A stretch of 34,941 nt of DNA from Gammaproteobacteria bacterium (GTDB lineage Bacteria; Pseudomonadota; Gammaproteobacteria; UBA6429; Thiohalophilaceae). The stretch's first letter is position 1; every line of letters begins with the position of its first letter. Positions 1 through 9,019 of this stretch are shown piece after piece. The stretch lies in NCBI GenBank assembly GCA_003233255.1, contig QILH01000177.1, positions 1-34,941 of the forward strand, written 5' to 3'. The translations under genes and the position numbers were made by a program. The notes under the pieces are model-generated. The model had not been told where the DNA came from and did no database searches. It saw only the letters and a program-made list of their open reading frames with translations.

Positions 1-60
1 ACTTTTTATCCGCTTAATATTATTGTGTCTATATGTAAAAATATCTGCAAGAACAAGCAT

Positions 61-89
61 TTGTCGTTCGCAGATGATTATTTTATATA
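61..89 (+). promoter_or_regulatory. possible sigma-70 promoter of the kinase/PilT operon
   Basis: A TTGTCG box and a TATATA box are separated by 17 nt in an AT-rich leader, about 40 nt before the first credible start codon of the operon. Both boxes match the consensus only partly, so this is a candidate only. The window begins 60 nt upstream, so other promoters could lie outside it. Confidence 0.3.
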
Positions 90-130
90 TATACTTATTA
101 GATCTGTGTTGCATAAAAAGGGAGGGAGTG

Positions 131-607
131 GTGGACAATAAACCACTTAAAATTGCAAAAGCGCTACGCCAGGTTAACATGTGGGTTCACCCTGAAGGAC
201 TGGTCACCGGTTCTATATTTGTCACTATCGGAGAAGATGATGACAGTCGGGAAGATCCTTCGTATGTCCTAAACGACGCTTCCCCTTTTTTGGTGCTGCA
301 ACGTGAACAGCCCAATGAACTTCGTTTTTATAATCGCGCCTCGATTGTTCGGGTTGAATATGAAGGCAGCAAACCCAGCAACTCGAAATACACCACCCTG
401 CCCTGTATCGCTCATCTTATGGACGGTTCAGTCATTGATGGCAATATCATTGAGATATTACCCAATGATCATTCACGTTTGTATGACTATCTTAATCAGG
501 GCCATGATCGATTTGTAAGACTGCACACGGCCGACGATCAAATATGCATGATAAACAAATCCTACATCATACAAGTGACCAGCGACTTGAATAGCCCACG
601 AGTTTAA
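131..607 (+). CDS. small cytoplasmic protein of unknown function, first gene of kinase/PilT/FHA operon
   Basis: The ORF track begins at an upstream ATG (23), but that N-terminus is unlike a real protein. A GGGAGGGAG Shine-Dalgarno at 119-127 points to GTG 131 (GTG 128 is also possible), giving about 158 residues. There is no signal peptide or membrane segment. The C-terminal half contains a SRLYDYLN stretch followed by FVRL and a hydrophobic strand, which reminds me of small domains of the DUF6812 type seen near PilT-like genes; I cannot confirm that. It ends 15 nt before the HEAT/kinase gene and shares its direction, so it is probably co-transcribed with the kinase, the two PilT-family ATPases and the FHA protein. 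No catalytic motif is visible. The position suggests an accessory role in the same signalling or pilus module. Confidence 0.75.
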   Translation: MDNKPLKIAKALRQVNMWVHPEGLVTGSIFVTIGEDDDSREDPSYVLNDASPFLVLQREQPNELRFYNRASIVRVEYEGSKPSNSKYTTLPCIAHLMDGSVIDGNIIEILPNDHSRLYDYLNQGHDRFVRLHTADDQICMINKSYIIQVTSDLNSPRV

Positions 608-622
608 ATTAAAAATATAACC

Positions 623-2989
623 ATGAGCCTGCTAGACGGTTTCAAAATAAACAAAGCAATCGATGCCATTCTGGATTCTGAGAACCCCAGAGATCCAGAA
701 TTCATCGCGGCTCATTCTAAAATAAAGCATATCGGTCGCGCTGCTGTACCGAAACTGATTGACGCCTTGCTGGATTCACCCGGAAATCAAACAATAGAAA
801 GTTTATTGGCTAAATTGTTAGACAATAAATCACTAACCGATTTTGTTGATGCCTTAACCGAACCCGATCGTCAGCTGGTCTCCAGTATCGCTAAAATTCT
901 TGCGACAAGTACAAGCTATGATCCGAACAGTCTATTAAAACATCTTGACGACTCAGAAGTTCCTAAGAAACTTCTATTACAAATTCTAACACTTAAAAAA
1001 ACACAGCTGAATGTTCGTAAGATAACGTCACTTCTGGATACTCACGACAAAAACAAACGAAACCTTGCCTTTCACCTGTTACATGCCGTAGCTACACCCG
1101 ATGTTATACCGTTCATGCTTAAATATGCCGATGACCCTGATGTTTCTGTACGAATCCAGGCCATTAAGATTTTGTCGCAATTCAAAAATGAATCCGTTCG
1201 CAGCACACTTATTCGATCACTAACCGACTCGAATAAACTCGTTCGCCAACATGCACTTGATGGTATCTGCCAGCTACAGCTGGAAGTCTCAGCAGCGCAT
1301 TTATGTCCATTACTACGTGACAGCGATATGCAGGTACAAAATAAGGCCATTGCAGCGCTTGCGAAAATACAGGATCCCAATACTATCGGCTACCTGATCG
1401 AAATTCTGAATGATGATTCCGAATATGTTCGTCGTGCCGCCGTAGAAGTCTTAAACGAAGTCGCTGACCCTCGAGCCATTAAAAATTTACTCGGCGCCAT
1501 GCGCGATGCGGATTGGTGGGTGCGCGTACGCGCAGCAGATGCGCTGGGTTCAATCGGTGGGCCACGGGTTGTAGACGCTGTTATTTCTTTATTAAGTGAT
1601 AAAGACGAATTTTTACGTCGCACCGCCATTGAGATTTTAAATTCTGTCAAAGATGAACGTGCCTATTTCTACCTTGTACAGGCTCTGGATGACGACGATT
1701 GGTGGGTGCGCGAACGCGCGATTGATGCACTAACCGAAATGGGTGACCAGCGCGCCGTACCTGAGCTGTTTAAGGCCATTGATAAATACGCAGAATCTGC
1801 ACATATTATTGTTAAATCCATTATAAAAATTTCTGGTCAGGACAGTATTCCAAAATTAATGGAAAAAGCAAACCAGGCCACCGGCGATATCCGAAAAGAA
1901 ATGCTTTTAGCTATTAGTGAGTTCGCTAAAACTGAAAATATGGATCAAAATACCTCGATTGAAGATATTGGCACAAAGGTAATGAATCGTTCCGGTTCTA
2001 CTCTACAAATGGATTCTTCTGGTTCAAGTTCACCAACTCTGGAAAATTCTGAGTTGCCCGCTAACAAATCAGAAGATACCAGCGCTGGAATTTTAGACTT
2101 ATCCGACAAAAATCAACCCGCAGAAATCGCACATATTCTTGACGCATCTAAAGTAACGCCAGGATACATAATTTCGAATCGGTACAAGGTAATTAAACAC
2201 ATCGGCAAAGGAGCGTTCGGTGTAGTTATTTTAGTCGAAGACATGATGGTAAGCGATCAAATCATTTTAAAATTCTTAAATGCGCATATGTCGTCTGATG
2301 AAAATATTATCCAGCGATTTATCCATGAGCTCCGCTATGCTCGAAAAATAACACATGAAAAAATAATCCGTATCTACGATTTTATCACGTTCGGAAATAC
2401 CTACGCGATTTCTATGGAATACTTCGAAAGCCATTCGCTCGCATTTGAAATGAAAACCAATAAAAATCCATCGGTCATACGAACTATTAAAACATTTAAA
2501 CAAATTTGTCAGGGCGTTGGCTTCGCCCACCAACAAGATGTTGTGCATCGTGATTTAAAACCGGCAAATATCCTGGTTAACAATGATGATGAAGTTAAAA
2601 TTGTGGATTTCGGTCTGGCCGCGGCGGCAAGTTCGGCTGACTCACGAATCACAAAAACAGGCATTCTGGTCGGAACTCCCACGTACATGGCCCCTGAACA
2701 GGTTAGGGCTCGCACCATTGACCAGCGCACGGATATATACAGCCTGGGCATACTTTTATACGAAATATTCGTCGGCAGAGCGCCCTACAAGGGCGAAGAC
2801 CATCTGGCAACCCTGTTTCAACATGTTGAAGGTAAAGCAGTTCCTGCAAGTAAAGCCAATCCTAAAATATCGGATGAACTTAGTGATATAATAATGAAAA
2901 CCATGTCATTAAATCCAGATGAACGATACCAGACCGCAGAGGAATTGTCTGCGGCATTTGATGGAATTTTACAAAATGAGCCTGATTAA
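623..2989 (+). CDS. HEAT-repeat Ser/Thr protein kinase (Hanks type)
   Basis: This 788-residue soluble protein has two halves. Residues about 30-420 are helical HEAT/PBS-like repeats, each with a D-x-x-x-x-V-R-x-x-A-x-x-x-L core; two carry the distinctive DADWWVR and DDDWWVR. After a Ser/Asn-rich linker (about 430-510) comes a complete eukaryotic-type kinase domain. It has a glycine loop GKGAFG (528-533), the ATP lysine in ILKFL (K550), HRDLKPAN with catalytic Asp644, the DFG motif at 662, and a GTPTYMAPEQ activation segment. All catalytic residues are present, so it should be active. No transmembrane segment is seen, so it is probably cytosolic, with the HEAT array serving as a docking surface. 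Its stop codon abuts the start of the PilU-like gene, and an FHA (phosphothreonine-binding) protein closes the operon as a likely downstream reader. Substrates are unknown. Confidence 0.93.
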   Translation: MSLLDGFKINKAIDAILDSENPRDPEFIAAHSKIKHIGRAAVPKLIDALLDSPGNQTIESLLAKLLDNKSLTDFVDALTEPDRQLVSSIAKILATSTSYDPNSLLKHLDDSEVPKKLLLQILTLKKTQLNVRKITSLLDTHDKNKRNLAFHLLHAVATPDVIPFMLKYADDPDVSVRIQAIKILSQFKNESVRSTLIRSLTDSNKLVRQHALDGICQLQLEVSAAHLCPLLRDSDMQVQNKAIAALAKIQDPNTIGYLIEILNDDSEYVRRAAVEVLNEVADPRAIKNLLGAMRDADWWVRVRAADALGSIGGPRVVDAVISLLSDKDEFLRRTAIEILNSVKDERAYFYLVQALDDDDWWVRERAIDALTEMGDQRAVPELFKAIDKYAESAHIIVKSIIKISGQDSIPKLMEKANQATGDIRKEMLLAISEFAKTENMDQNTSIEDIGTKVMNRSGSTLQMDSSGSSSPTLENSELPANKSEDTSAGILDLSDKNQPAEIAHILDASKVTPGYIISNRYKVIKHIGKGAFGVVILVEDMMVSDQIILKFLNAHMSSDENIIQRFIHELRYARKITHEKIIRIYDFITFGNTYAISMEYFESHSLAFEMKTNKNPSVIRTIKTFKQICQGVGFAHQQDVVHRDLKPANILVNNDDEVKIVDFGLAAAASSADSRITKTGILVGTPTYMAPEQVRARTIDQRTDIYSLGILLYEIFVGRAPYKGEDHLATLFQHVEGKAVPASKANPKISDELSDIIMKTMSLNPDERYQTAEELSAAFDGILQNEPD

Positions 2990-4087
2990 ATGAGCGCTAG
3001 AATAAATGCATTTTTAAAACTTGGACGCCAACAAGGTGGGTCCGACATACACTTCGCCGTTGGTTCTCCTCCCCTGGTTCGCTTGCACGGCGACCTGGCA
3101 CCAATCAAATATCGCGACCTGACCGATACCGAAATATCTGATTTACTACGAGAAATCCTCAATCCGGTACAAAATGAACAGTTTGATGATGGCAATGATC
3201 TGGATTTTTCTTATGAGGATGACGAAGTAGGTCGTTTCCGGGTCAATATGTTTCATAAGGTAACGGGAATTGGTGCCTCATTCAGAGCCATTGCCCCGAA
3301 AATACCAACATTCGAAGATCTTGGCTTGCCGCCCATAATAGAAAAATTCTTACATGCAACTCAAGGCCTGATTCTGGTGACGGGTGCCACAGGCACGGGT
3401 AAGTCCACTACCCTGGCAGCTATGATCGACTGGTTAAATCAAAATCGACGATTTAATATTATCACTCTGGAAGATCCAATCGAATACGTTCACAAAAGCA
3501 AACAATCATTAGTCATTCAACGTTCTGTCGGCATGCATGTTGTCAGTTTCATTGAAGGACTACGTTCTGCCCTACGTGAAGATCCTGATATTATACTAGT
3601 TGGTGAACTACGAGACACAGACACTATTTCAATGGCCATGACGGCTGCTGAAACAGGCCATTTAGTGCTAGGAACTTTACACACAACAAGCGCCGTCAAA
3701 AGTCTGGATCGAGTTATTGATGCCATGCCCACAGAACAAAAAACATTAACCAAATCTTTTTTATCCCAACATTTAAATGCGGTAATAAGTCAGAAGCTTA
3801 TTCGCTCGGCAGATGGTCGACATCGTAAAGCCATACTGGAGATCATGATCAATAATCCAGCGATTGCAAACTTGATTGTGACGAATAAGCTGTTCCAGAT
3901 TCCATCTATCATACAAACCAGTCGTGATTCTGGTATGCAGTTATTAGACCACGCCCTGCTTGAGGCTGTAAAAAATAAAGAAGTCGACCCTGATGATGCC
4001 TATTTACATGCCGCGGATAAAAAATTATTCCAGCGCTTTGTAGCTAACCCTGATCTATTGCCTCAAGTCAACCTGTCGATCTCCTGA
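2990..4087 (+). CDS. PilT/PilU-family type IV pilus retraction ATPase (PilU-like)
   Basis: This is a 365-residue secretion ATPase of the PilT/PilU class, normal in length. It shows the N-terminal GSDIHF motif, Walker A GATGTGKSTT (132-141), an Asp box (TLEDPIEYVH), Walker B ILVGELRD and a His box (GTLHTTSA). The Ala in GATGTGK and the C-terminal SGMQLLDHAL region resemble PilU more than PilT, while DPDIILVGE resembles PilT, so the subtype call is tentative. Such hexamers drive depolymerisation of type IV pili at the inner-membrane platform. The start codon follows the kinase stop with no gap, so translation is probably coupled. It is followed 2 nt later by a paralogue of 371 residues. No pilus structural gene is present in the window. 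Confidence 0.92.
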   Translation: MSARINAFLKLGRQQGGSDIHFAVGSPPLVRLHGDLAPIKYRDLTDTEISDLLREILNPVQNEQFDDGNDLDFSYEDDEVGRFRVNMFHKVTGIGASFRAIAPKIPTFEDLGLPPIIEKFLHATQGLILVTGATGTGKSTTLAAMIDWLNQNRRFNIITLEDPIEYVHKSKQSLVIQRSVGMHVVSFIEGLRSALREDPDIILVGELRDTDTISMAMTAAETGHLVLGTLHTTSAVKSLDRVIDAMPTEQKTLTKSFLSQHLNAVISQKLIRSADGRHRKAILEIMINNPAIANLIVTNKLFQIPSIIQTSRDSGMQLLDHALLEAVKNKEVDPDDAYLHAADKKLFQRFVANPDLLPQVNLSIS

Positions 4088-4089
4088 TT

Positions 4090-5205
4090 ATGCAACGCAT
4101 ACACACTTTTCTGGATCTTGTTTTAGCCCAAAATGGCTCAGATCTCCACCTGGTTGCTGGCAACCCACCGCGTATACGAATGCATGGCGTTGCTTATGCT
4201 GTAAAATATCGAGAGCTTTCTGCCGACGATGTTTATAATCTTGTTTATGAGCTTATCCCTGAGCAATGTCTTGCGGAATTCAAAGAAAAAGGAAATACCG
4301 ACTTTTCATATAATTTTAATGAAACTGCTCGTTTTCGTGTCAATGTATTTCAACATCTTGGTGGCCTTGGAGCTGTTTTCAGAACCATCCCAACAAAAAT
4401 TGTCACCTTAAATGAACTTGGTCTGCCACCGGTATTAAAAAATTTAACTCGCCATCGAAAAGGCCTGATTTTAGTCACCGGGCCTACGGGCTCAGGTAAA
4501 TCTACAACACTCTCGGCCATGGTAGATTTTATTAACACCGAGCGTTATGGTCATATAGTTACTATTGAAGACCCGGTCGAATTTGTACATAAAACCAAAA
4601 GATGCCTGTTTAGCCAACGTGAAATAGGAACACATACCCCCTCTTTTGCAAAAGCCTTGCTCTCTGCCTTACGTGAAGATCCAGACGTAATACTAGTGGG
4701 AGAAATGCGTGATCAGGAGACCATACATCTTGCCCTGACTGCCGCTGAAATGGGTATTCTGGTATTAGCGACACTGCATACGAATGGTGCCGCCGCGTCA
4801 GTAGATCGTATTATTAATGCCTTCCCTGCTGGTGAAGAACCCTATGTTCGAACCATGTTATCCACATCGCTTGTTGGGGTTATCTCGCAACAACTTGTGC
4901 GTAAAATCGATAAAAAAGGCCGCGTACCCGCATTAGAAATATTAATTAATAATGCCGCCGTTTCAAATCTGATTCGCGAGGGCAAAACGGATCAAATCGA
5001 AAATGTCATTCAAAGTGGCGGTATGGTAGGAATGCAACGAATGGATACCGCATTAATGCGTCTGATAGATGCAAACCTTATCTCACCTGAGGAAGCTTAC
5101 TTTAAATCACGCGTCAAAGCCGACTTTGAACCGTTACTGGACGGCAAAGAAATCTCAGAAAATGATTCCGCTACAGATTCCTCTGAATCCGTTAGCATTA
5201 ACTAA
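4090..5205 (+). CDS. PilT-family type IV pilus retraction ATPase (PilT-like)
   Basis: This 371-residue protein is a paralogue of the preceding gene. It has GSDLHLVAGNPPR at the N-terminus, Walker A GPTGSGKSTT (131-140), an Asp box (TIEDPVEFVH), Walker B ILVGEMRD and a His box (ATLHTNGA). An AVSNLIRE segment corresponds to the PilT signature AIRNLIRE, which is needed for retraction in characterised PilT proteins. It is therefore the better PilT candidate of the two, with its neighbour as a PilU-like partner. The last 20 residues are an acidic, Ser-rich tail (SENDSATDSSES) beyond the usual end. Such a tail could be phosphorylated or bound by the adjacent kinase and FHA proteins, but that is speculation. 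It starts 2 nt after the previous stop. Confidence 0.93.
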   Translation: MQRIHTFLDLVLAQNGSDLHLVAGNPPRIRMHGVAYAVKYRELSADDVYNLVYELIPEQCLAEFKEKGNTDFSYNFNETARFRVNVFQHLGGLGAVFRTIPTKIVTLNELGLPPVLKNLTRHRKGLILVTGPTGSGKSTTLSAMVDFINTERYGHIVTIEDPVEFVHKTKRCLFSQREIGTHTPSFAKALLSALREDPDVILVGEMRDQETIHLALTAAEMGILVLATLHTNGAAASVDRIINAFPAGEEPYVRTMLSTSLVGVISQQLVRKIDKKGRVPALEILINNAAVSNLIREGKTDQIENVIQSGGMVGMQRMDTALMRLIDANLISPEEAYFKSRVKADFEPLLDGKEISENDSATDSSESVSIN

Positions 5206-5230
5206 TTACGGTATACACAGGAACTAAAAA

Positions 5231-5908
5231 ATGGCTAAACTTATTATGACTCTCGATGGTGCAATCATTCGTGAATTCATGGTTGATAAGGATAGTATAA
5301 GTGTCGGAAGAAAACATGGAAATGATGGAAATGACATTCAGCTCAACGATTTGACGGTGAGCGGACGTCACGCTCTCATCACCGTATCAAATGAAAAAAT
5401 ATTTGTTGATGATCTTGGAAGCACCAATGGCACCTTACTAAACGGTGGTCGCGTTTCCAAATCAGTCTTACAACACCGTGATGTGGTTCAAATTGGTAAT
5501 TATCAGTTCACCTATTTTGAGAACGAGGACGAAGATTACGAACCGACTATGTTTTTACGTGCTGAAATAGAGGATACACAAATATTACAGGCAAACCCGC
5601 CTAAATCAACTGACGCAAAAGGTGAGCCTCTCGCTGCAGTAAAAATATTAAATGGCCCATTAAAAACCAAGGTGCTCGAATTAAGAAAACCATTCAATAC
5701 ATTAGGTTTCAATGGAATTAAAATGGCTATGATTGCTCGTACTGCCGATGGCTATTCTATTTCATCGATTAAAAATACTAAATTACGTCGCTCCAACGAT
5801 ATCCCCAGCGTGAATGGTACTCAAATAGAATCGGATACGCATGCACTAAAGGACCATGATATTATTGAGCTGGTTGGTACACAAATGGAATTTTTCTATA
5901 TCCATTAG
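5231..5908 (+). CDS. tandem FHA-domain protein
   Basis: This is a 225-residue soluble protein preceded by an AGGA Shine-Dalgarno 8 nt before ATG. Residues about 20-95 form a canonical FHA domain, with SVGRKHGNDI-type strand residues, SGRHA and GSTNGTLLNG, the residues that contact phosphothreonine. Residues about 130-225 look like a second, degenerate FHA fold (LKTKVLELRKPFNTLG, later VNGTQI and LKDHDIIEL) lacking the Ser-x-x-His core. FHA domains read Thr phosphorylation, so it is the natural partner of the kinase encoded two ATPases upstream. It is the last gene of the plus-strand operon. Its stop codon overlaps the stop of the convergent RND gene, leaving no room for a terminator between them. 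Confidence 0.92.
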   Translation: MAKLIMTLDGAIIREFMVDKDSISVGRKHGNDGNDIQLNDLTVSGRHALITVSNEKIFVDDLGSTNGTLLNGGRVSKSVLQHRDVVQIGNYQFTYFENEDEDYEPTMFLRAEIEDTQILQANPPKSTDAKGEPLAAVKILNGPLKTKVLELRKPFNTLGFNGIKMAMIARTADGYSISSIKNTKLRRSNDIPSVNGTQIESDTHALKDHDIIELVGTQMEFFYIH

Positions 5909-8900
5909 ATTTTGACTTCATTTCTTCGCTTGCGGACAAATATATCTGAACCGGCCATAAAAATAGCTGGAATTACTATCAAGGTGATTAGCGTTGCAAA
6001 TATCAGTCCCCAGGATAATGCCAACGCCATAGAAGAAACAAATGGATCTAACCCGCCCCATCCATATGCTGTGGGTAATAGACCAACAATAGTCGTTATA
6101 GCCGTTAATAAAACGGCACGCAACCTCCTTCGACATGAATAAATAATAGCCTGCCTTCGTTCCATTCCCTCTTTTATGCTTCTTTGAATAAAGACCAGCA
6201 ATATCAGCGAACTATTCACTACTACTCCAGTTAAGGCAACTATTCCTAGAGTAGACATAAACGATAATGGCATCGGTTTCCAGAATAAATCATGTAAATA
6301 AAAACTGATAATAACGCCGATAGCGCCAAAGGGAATCGCCAACATAACGGCAAGCGGATAACCAAGATTATTGAACTGAACTGCAAGAATAAAAAACACC
6401 GCAAGCAGCGCAAACGAAAAGGCAAGCACTAAATCATAAAATGATTCCTGGTTTTTTTCATTCTCACCACCATAATTGATCGTAACATGTTCATTATTGG
6501 CCGAGGATAGCCAATCTGATTGGTTCGCTTCGACCATTGAGTTCAACTCATTACTGGTAATTATTCTCGAATCAATATTGGCCAATACGTTAATCACACG
6601 TTGATTATCTTTATGTCGTATATTTGTAAAGCCTTTATGTTCATAGAATTTTGCAACTTTATTCAGGGTTATCATACCACCACGTGAATTCGGAATTTGT
6701 AATTCCTGAAGTTGTCGCAGTTGTTGTTGATAGGTTGTTTCTGGAAACCGAATAGTAATATCGACTTCATCGGTTCCCCAGCGAGTAGTGGCAACGCGGA
6801 GTCCATCAACCGCAGCACGTATATGACTGCCCGCCGTAGCCAAATCAATACCAGCATAGGCCGCCATAGTGCGATCAAAAATGATACGTATTTCCGAATC
6901 CCCTGGCAGCATATCGCTTTCGATTGTCGTAACACCGTTAATATTTTTCAGGTATGTCATAAGATTCGACGCAACTTGTTCTCCAATTTCATAATTTTCA
7001 CCGATGATCTCTACCTGAAGCGCGCGGCCTACTGGTGGCCCGGGTTGTATTTCCTGAAATGCGAATTTAAGATCCGAATACTCTGCAGCTAGTTTTTTCT
7101 TTAACAAAAACATATCATCAATAGCATCGTGCTCAGGTCTTAGCGTATAAGGTATGTAGACAACCCTTATCTGTCCAAATCGGCTACCAATTTGTATCAT
7201 CGGATCCCCTGAATCAACGGCCGTTTTTCCTGATGTAATTAAGGTTGCATCAATATATTTTACCTCGATAGAAGCACGAATAGATTCATCAATTTTTATT
7301 AAACGTTTGCGCATGTCTTCCAGGCTTGTCCCGGGGCTTGCTGTGACACGTACGATATATTGCTCGATACCGACCGAAGGAAATAATTGAAAACGCATTA
7401 CAGATTTCGCCATAATCAAGGTACCCAACAATATAACAATCGACAGCAGAACCATCCACCAATGATAGTTAAGCGTGAATTCCAGTACTGAAGCGTATTT
7501 ATCTTCAAGCCACTTTAACCATCGCCGCTCAGCTACGTTTTTCTTCGCATTGGTTAAATGAACCACATGATTGGGTAAAATTAAAAACGACTCAAGCCAT
7601 GAAAGTATGAGCAATAATATAACGACAATGGGTATTGCAACGATAAACTTTCCTATAATCCCCGACAGAAAAAGCAATGGTACAAAAGCGACTACCGTCG
7701 TTAATATTGTCGTTGTCACTGGGCCCATCAATTCTTTGGCGCCCACCACTGCTGCCTGAGTGGGCGGCATACCCTGTTCCATATGAAAAGTAATATTTTC
7801 GCCTAATATAATCGCATCATCCACTAACATACCTAAAACCATGATGAAGGCCATCATCGAAATTAAGTTTAAGGTTACGCCCATCATGTGAAGCACAAAG
7901 AGCCCGGTTAAAAAAACCAGAGGAATACCCAGTGTGGTAGAAACAGCAACTGAGGGACGTAGAAATATAATCAGGGTAAACAGTACTAAAAAAGCCCCAA
8001 CCATTCCATTATTGGTTAATACACCGAGTCGTAAACGAGCAAATTTTGAAAAATCATCAAATGTATCGACAACAAGTTGTTCTCCATATTTGTCAGGCAC
8101 AGTAGCAAGATAAGCCTTAATCTCATCTACCGTATCAATAATGTCTGCATCTTCTTGCTTCATGACAACCATGTGTATTGCTGGCTCGCCACTTACATCC
8201 TGATAAAACTCCGCCTTAACCAGCGTCTGTTTTACATCTGCTACATCTTTTAGCCTTAGATTCCTTCCTATTTGATTAGAACGCAATACCAGGTTTGCTA
8301 CGTCATCCGCATTTTTATACTCACCAACTATACGAACTGTTTTCTGACCTTGCTCAGTATCGATGCCGCCACCTGAGACATTCACATTCCATCTTTTCAA
8401 AACATTAGAAATATCACCGATCGTAATACGGTGCTTTTTTAACATCTCGGGCTTAACCGTTACCCTTATTTCTTCTTTCCGATCACCTTGTATTTGAACT
8501 CGTCCAACCCCATTAATCCGAAGCAAATCATCTTCTATCTTGCTGCTTATCTGTTTCATTTTAACTTCGTCATACGGCGCTGAAAAAGCAAGTTGTATAA
8601 CAGGAAAAACACGGGCATCAATTTCTAACACATAGGGTTTATTTGGGAGATCCGATGGTAATCGTGCCCGATCAATAGCAAGTTGAACCTCATTAGTAAT
8701 CTGGTCACGATTAGAAGCATCATGATCCAGTTCAAGAGTTATTCGTGCTGAACCTGGAAATGAAACCGATGTTATTTTATCGATACCATTTAATACTTTT
8801 AATTCTTGTTCTATCGGTATAACAATTAATCGTTCTATCTCTTGCGGGGAAGCCCCAGGCTGGGCAACACTTATTTGAACTAAATCAAGATTGACATTTG

Positions 8901-9015
8901 GAAAGGCTTCGCGATTCATTTTAATAATCGCGAACACACCAAGCGAAAAAATAAACACAGAAATCAAAGAGACAACCAGTCCTTTTTCCACCATAAATCG
9001 TATAATCGCCGTCAT
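5905..9015 (-). CDS. RND-family efflux transporter inner-membrane permease
   Basis: This 1036-residue protein has full AcrB/HAE-1 length and architecture. It has an N-terminal TM1, the first periplasmic porter block (IPIEQELKVLNGI), TM2-6, a second periplasmic block and TM8-12. TM4 carries the proton-relay Asp pair (GMLVDDAIILGENI). It is a proton-driven antiporter subunit that would export substrates through an outer-membrane channel. It starts 4 nt after the TolC-like gene, which follows tetR, so the three genes form one operon. No HlyD/AcrA-type periplasmic adaptor is encoded between or beside them, which is unusual for RND loci; the adaptor may be encoded elsewhere. Substrate specificity cannot be read from the sequence. 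The mutual similarity to the multidrug subfamily (not CusA heavy-metal type) is my reading of the motifs. Confidence 0.93.
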   Translation of the reverse strand: MTAIIRFMVEKGLVVSLISVFIFSLGVFAIIKMNREAFPNVNLDLVQISVAQPGASPQEIERLIVIPIEQELKVLNGIDKITSVSFPGSARITLELDHDASNRDQITNEVQLAIDRARLPSDLPNKPYVLEIDARVFPVIQLAFSAPYDEVKMKQISSKIEDDLLRINGVGRVQIQGDRKEEIRVTVKPEMLKKHRITIGDISNVLKRWNVNVSGGGIDTEQGQKTVRIVGEYKNADDVANLVLRSNQIGRNLRLKDVADVKQTLVKAEFYQDVSGEPAIHMVVMKQEDADIIDTVDEIKAYLATVPDKYGEQLVVDTFDDFSKFARLRLGVLTNNGMVGAFLVLFTLIIFLRPSVAVSTTLGIPLVFLTGLFVLHMMGVTLNLISMMAFIMVLGMLVDDAIILGENITFHMEQGMPPTQAAVVGAKELMGPVTTTILTTVVAFVPLLFLSGIIGKFIVAIPIVVILLLILSWLESFLILPNHVVHLTNAKKNVAERRWLKWLEDKYASVLEFTLNYHWWMVLLSIVILLGTLIMAKSVMRFQLFPSVGIEQYIVRVTASPGTSLEDMRKRLIKIDESIRASIEVKYIDATLITSGKTAVDSGDPMIQIGSRFGQIRVVYIPYTLRPEHDAIDDMFLLKKKLAAEYSDLKFAFQEIQPGPPVGRALQVEIIGENYEIGEQVASNLMTYLKNINGVTTIESDMLPGDSEIRIIFDRTMAAYAGIDLATAGSHIRAAVDGLRVATTRWGTDEVDITIRFPETTYQQQLRQLQELQIPNSRGGMITLNKVAKFYEHKGFTNIRHKDNQRVINVLANIDSRIITSNELNSMVEANQSDWLSSANNEHVTINYGGENEKNQESFYDLVLAFSFALLAVFFILAVQFNNLGYPLAVMLAIPFGAIGVIISFYLHDLFWKPMPLSFMSTLGIVALTGVVVNSSLILLVFIQRSIKEGMERRQAIIYSCRRRLRAVLLTAITTIVGLLPTAYGWGGLDPFVSSMALALSWGLIFATLITLIVIPAIFMAGSDIFVRKRRNEVKI

Positions 9016-9019
9016 GATC

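Noticed and set aside
5901-5910. Terminator between the FHA and RND genes
   Set aside because: The two convergent stop codons overlap and no hairpin is present at the junction.
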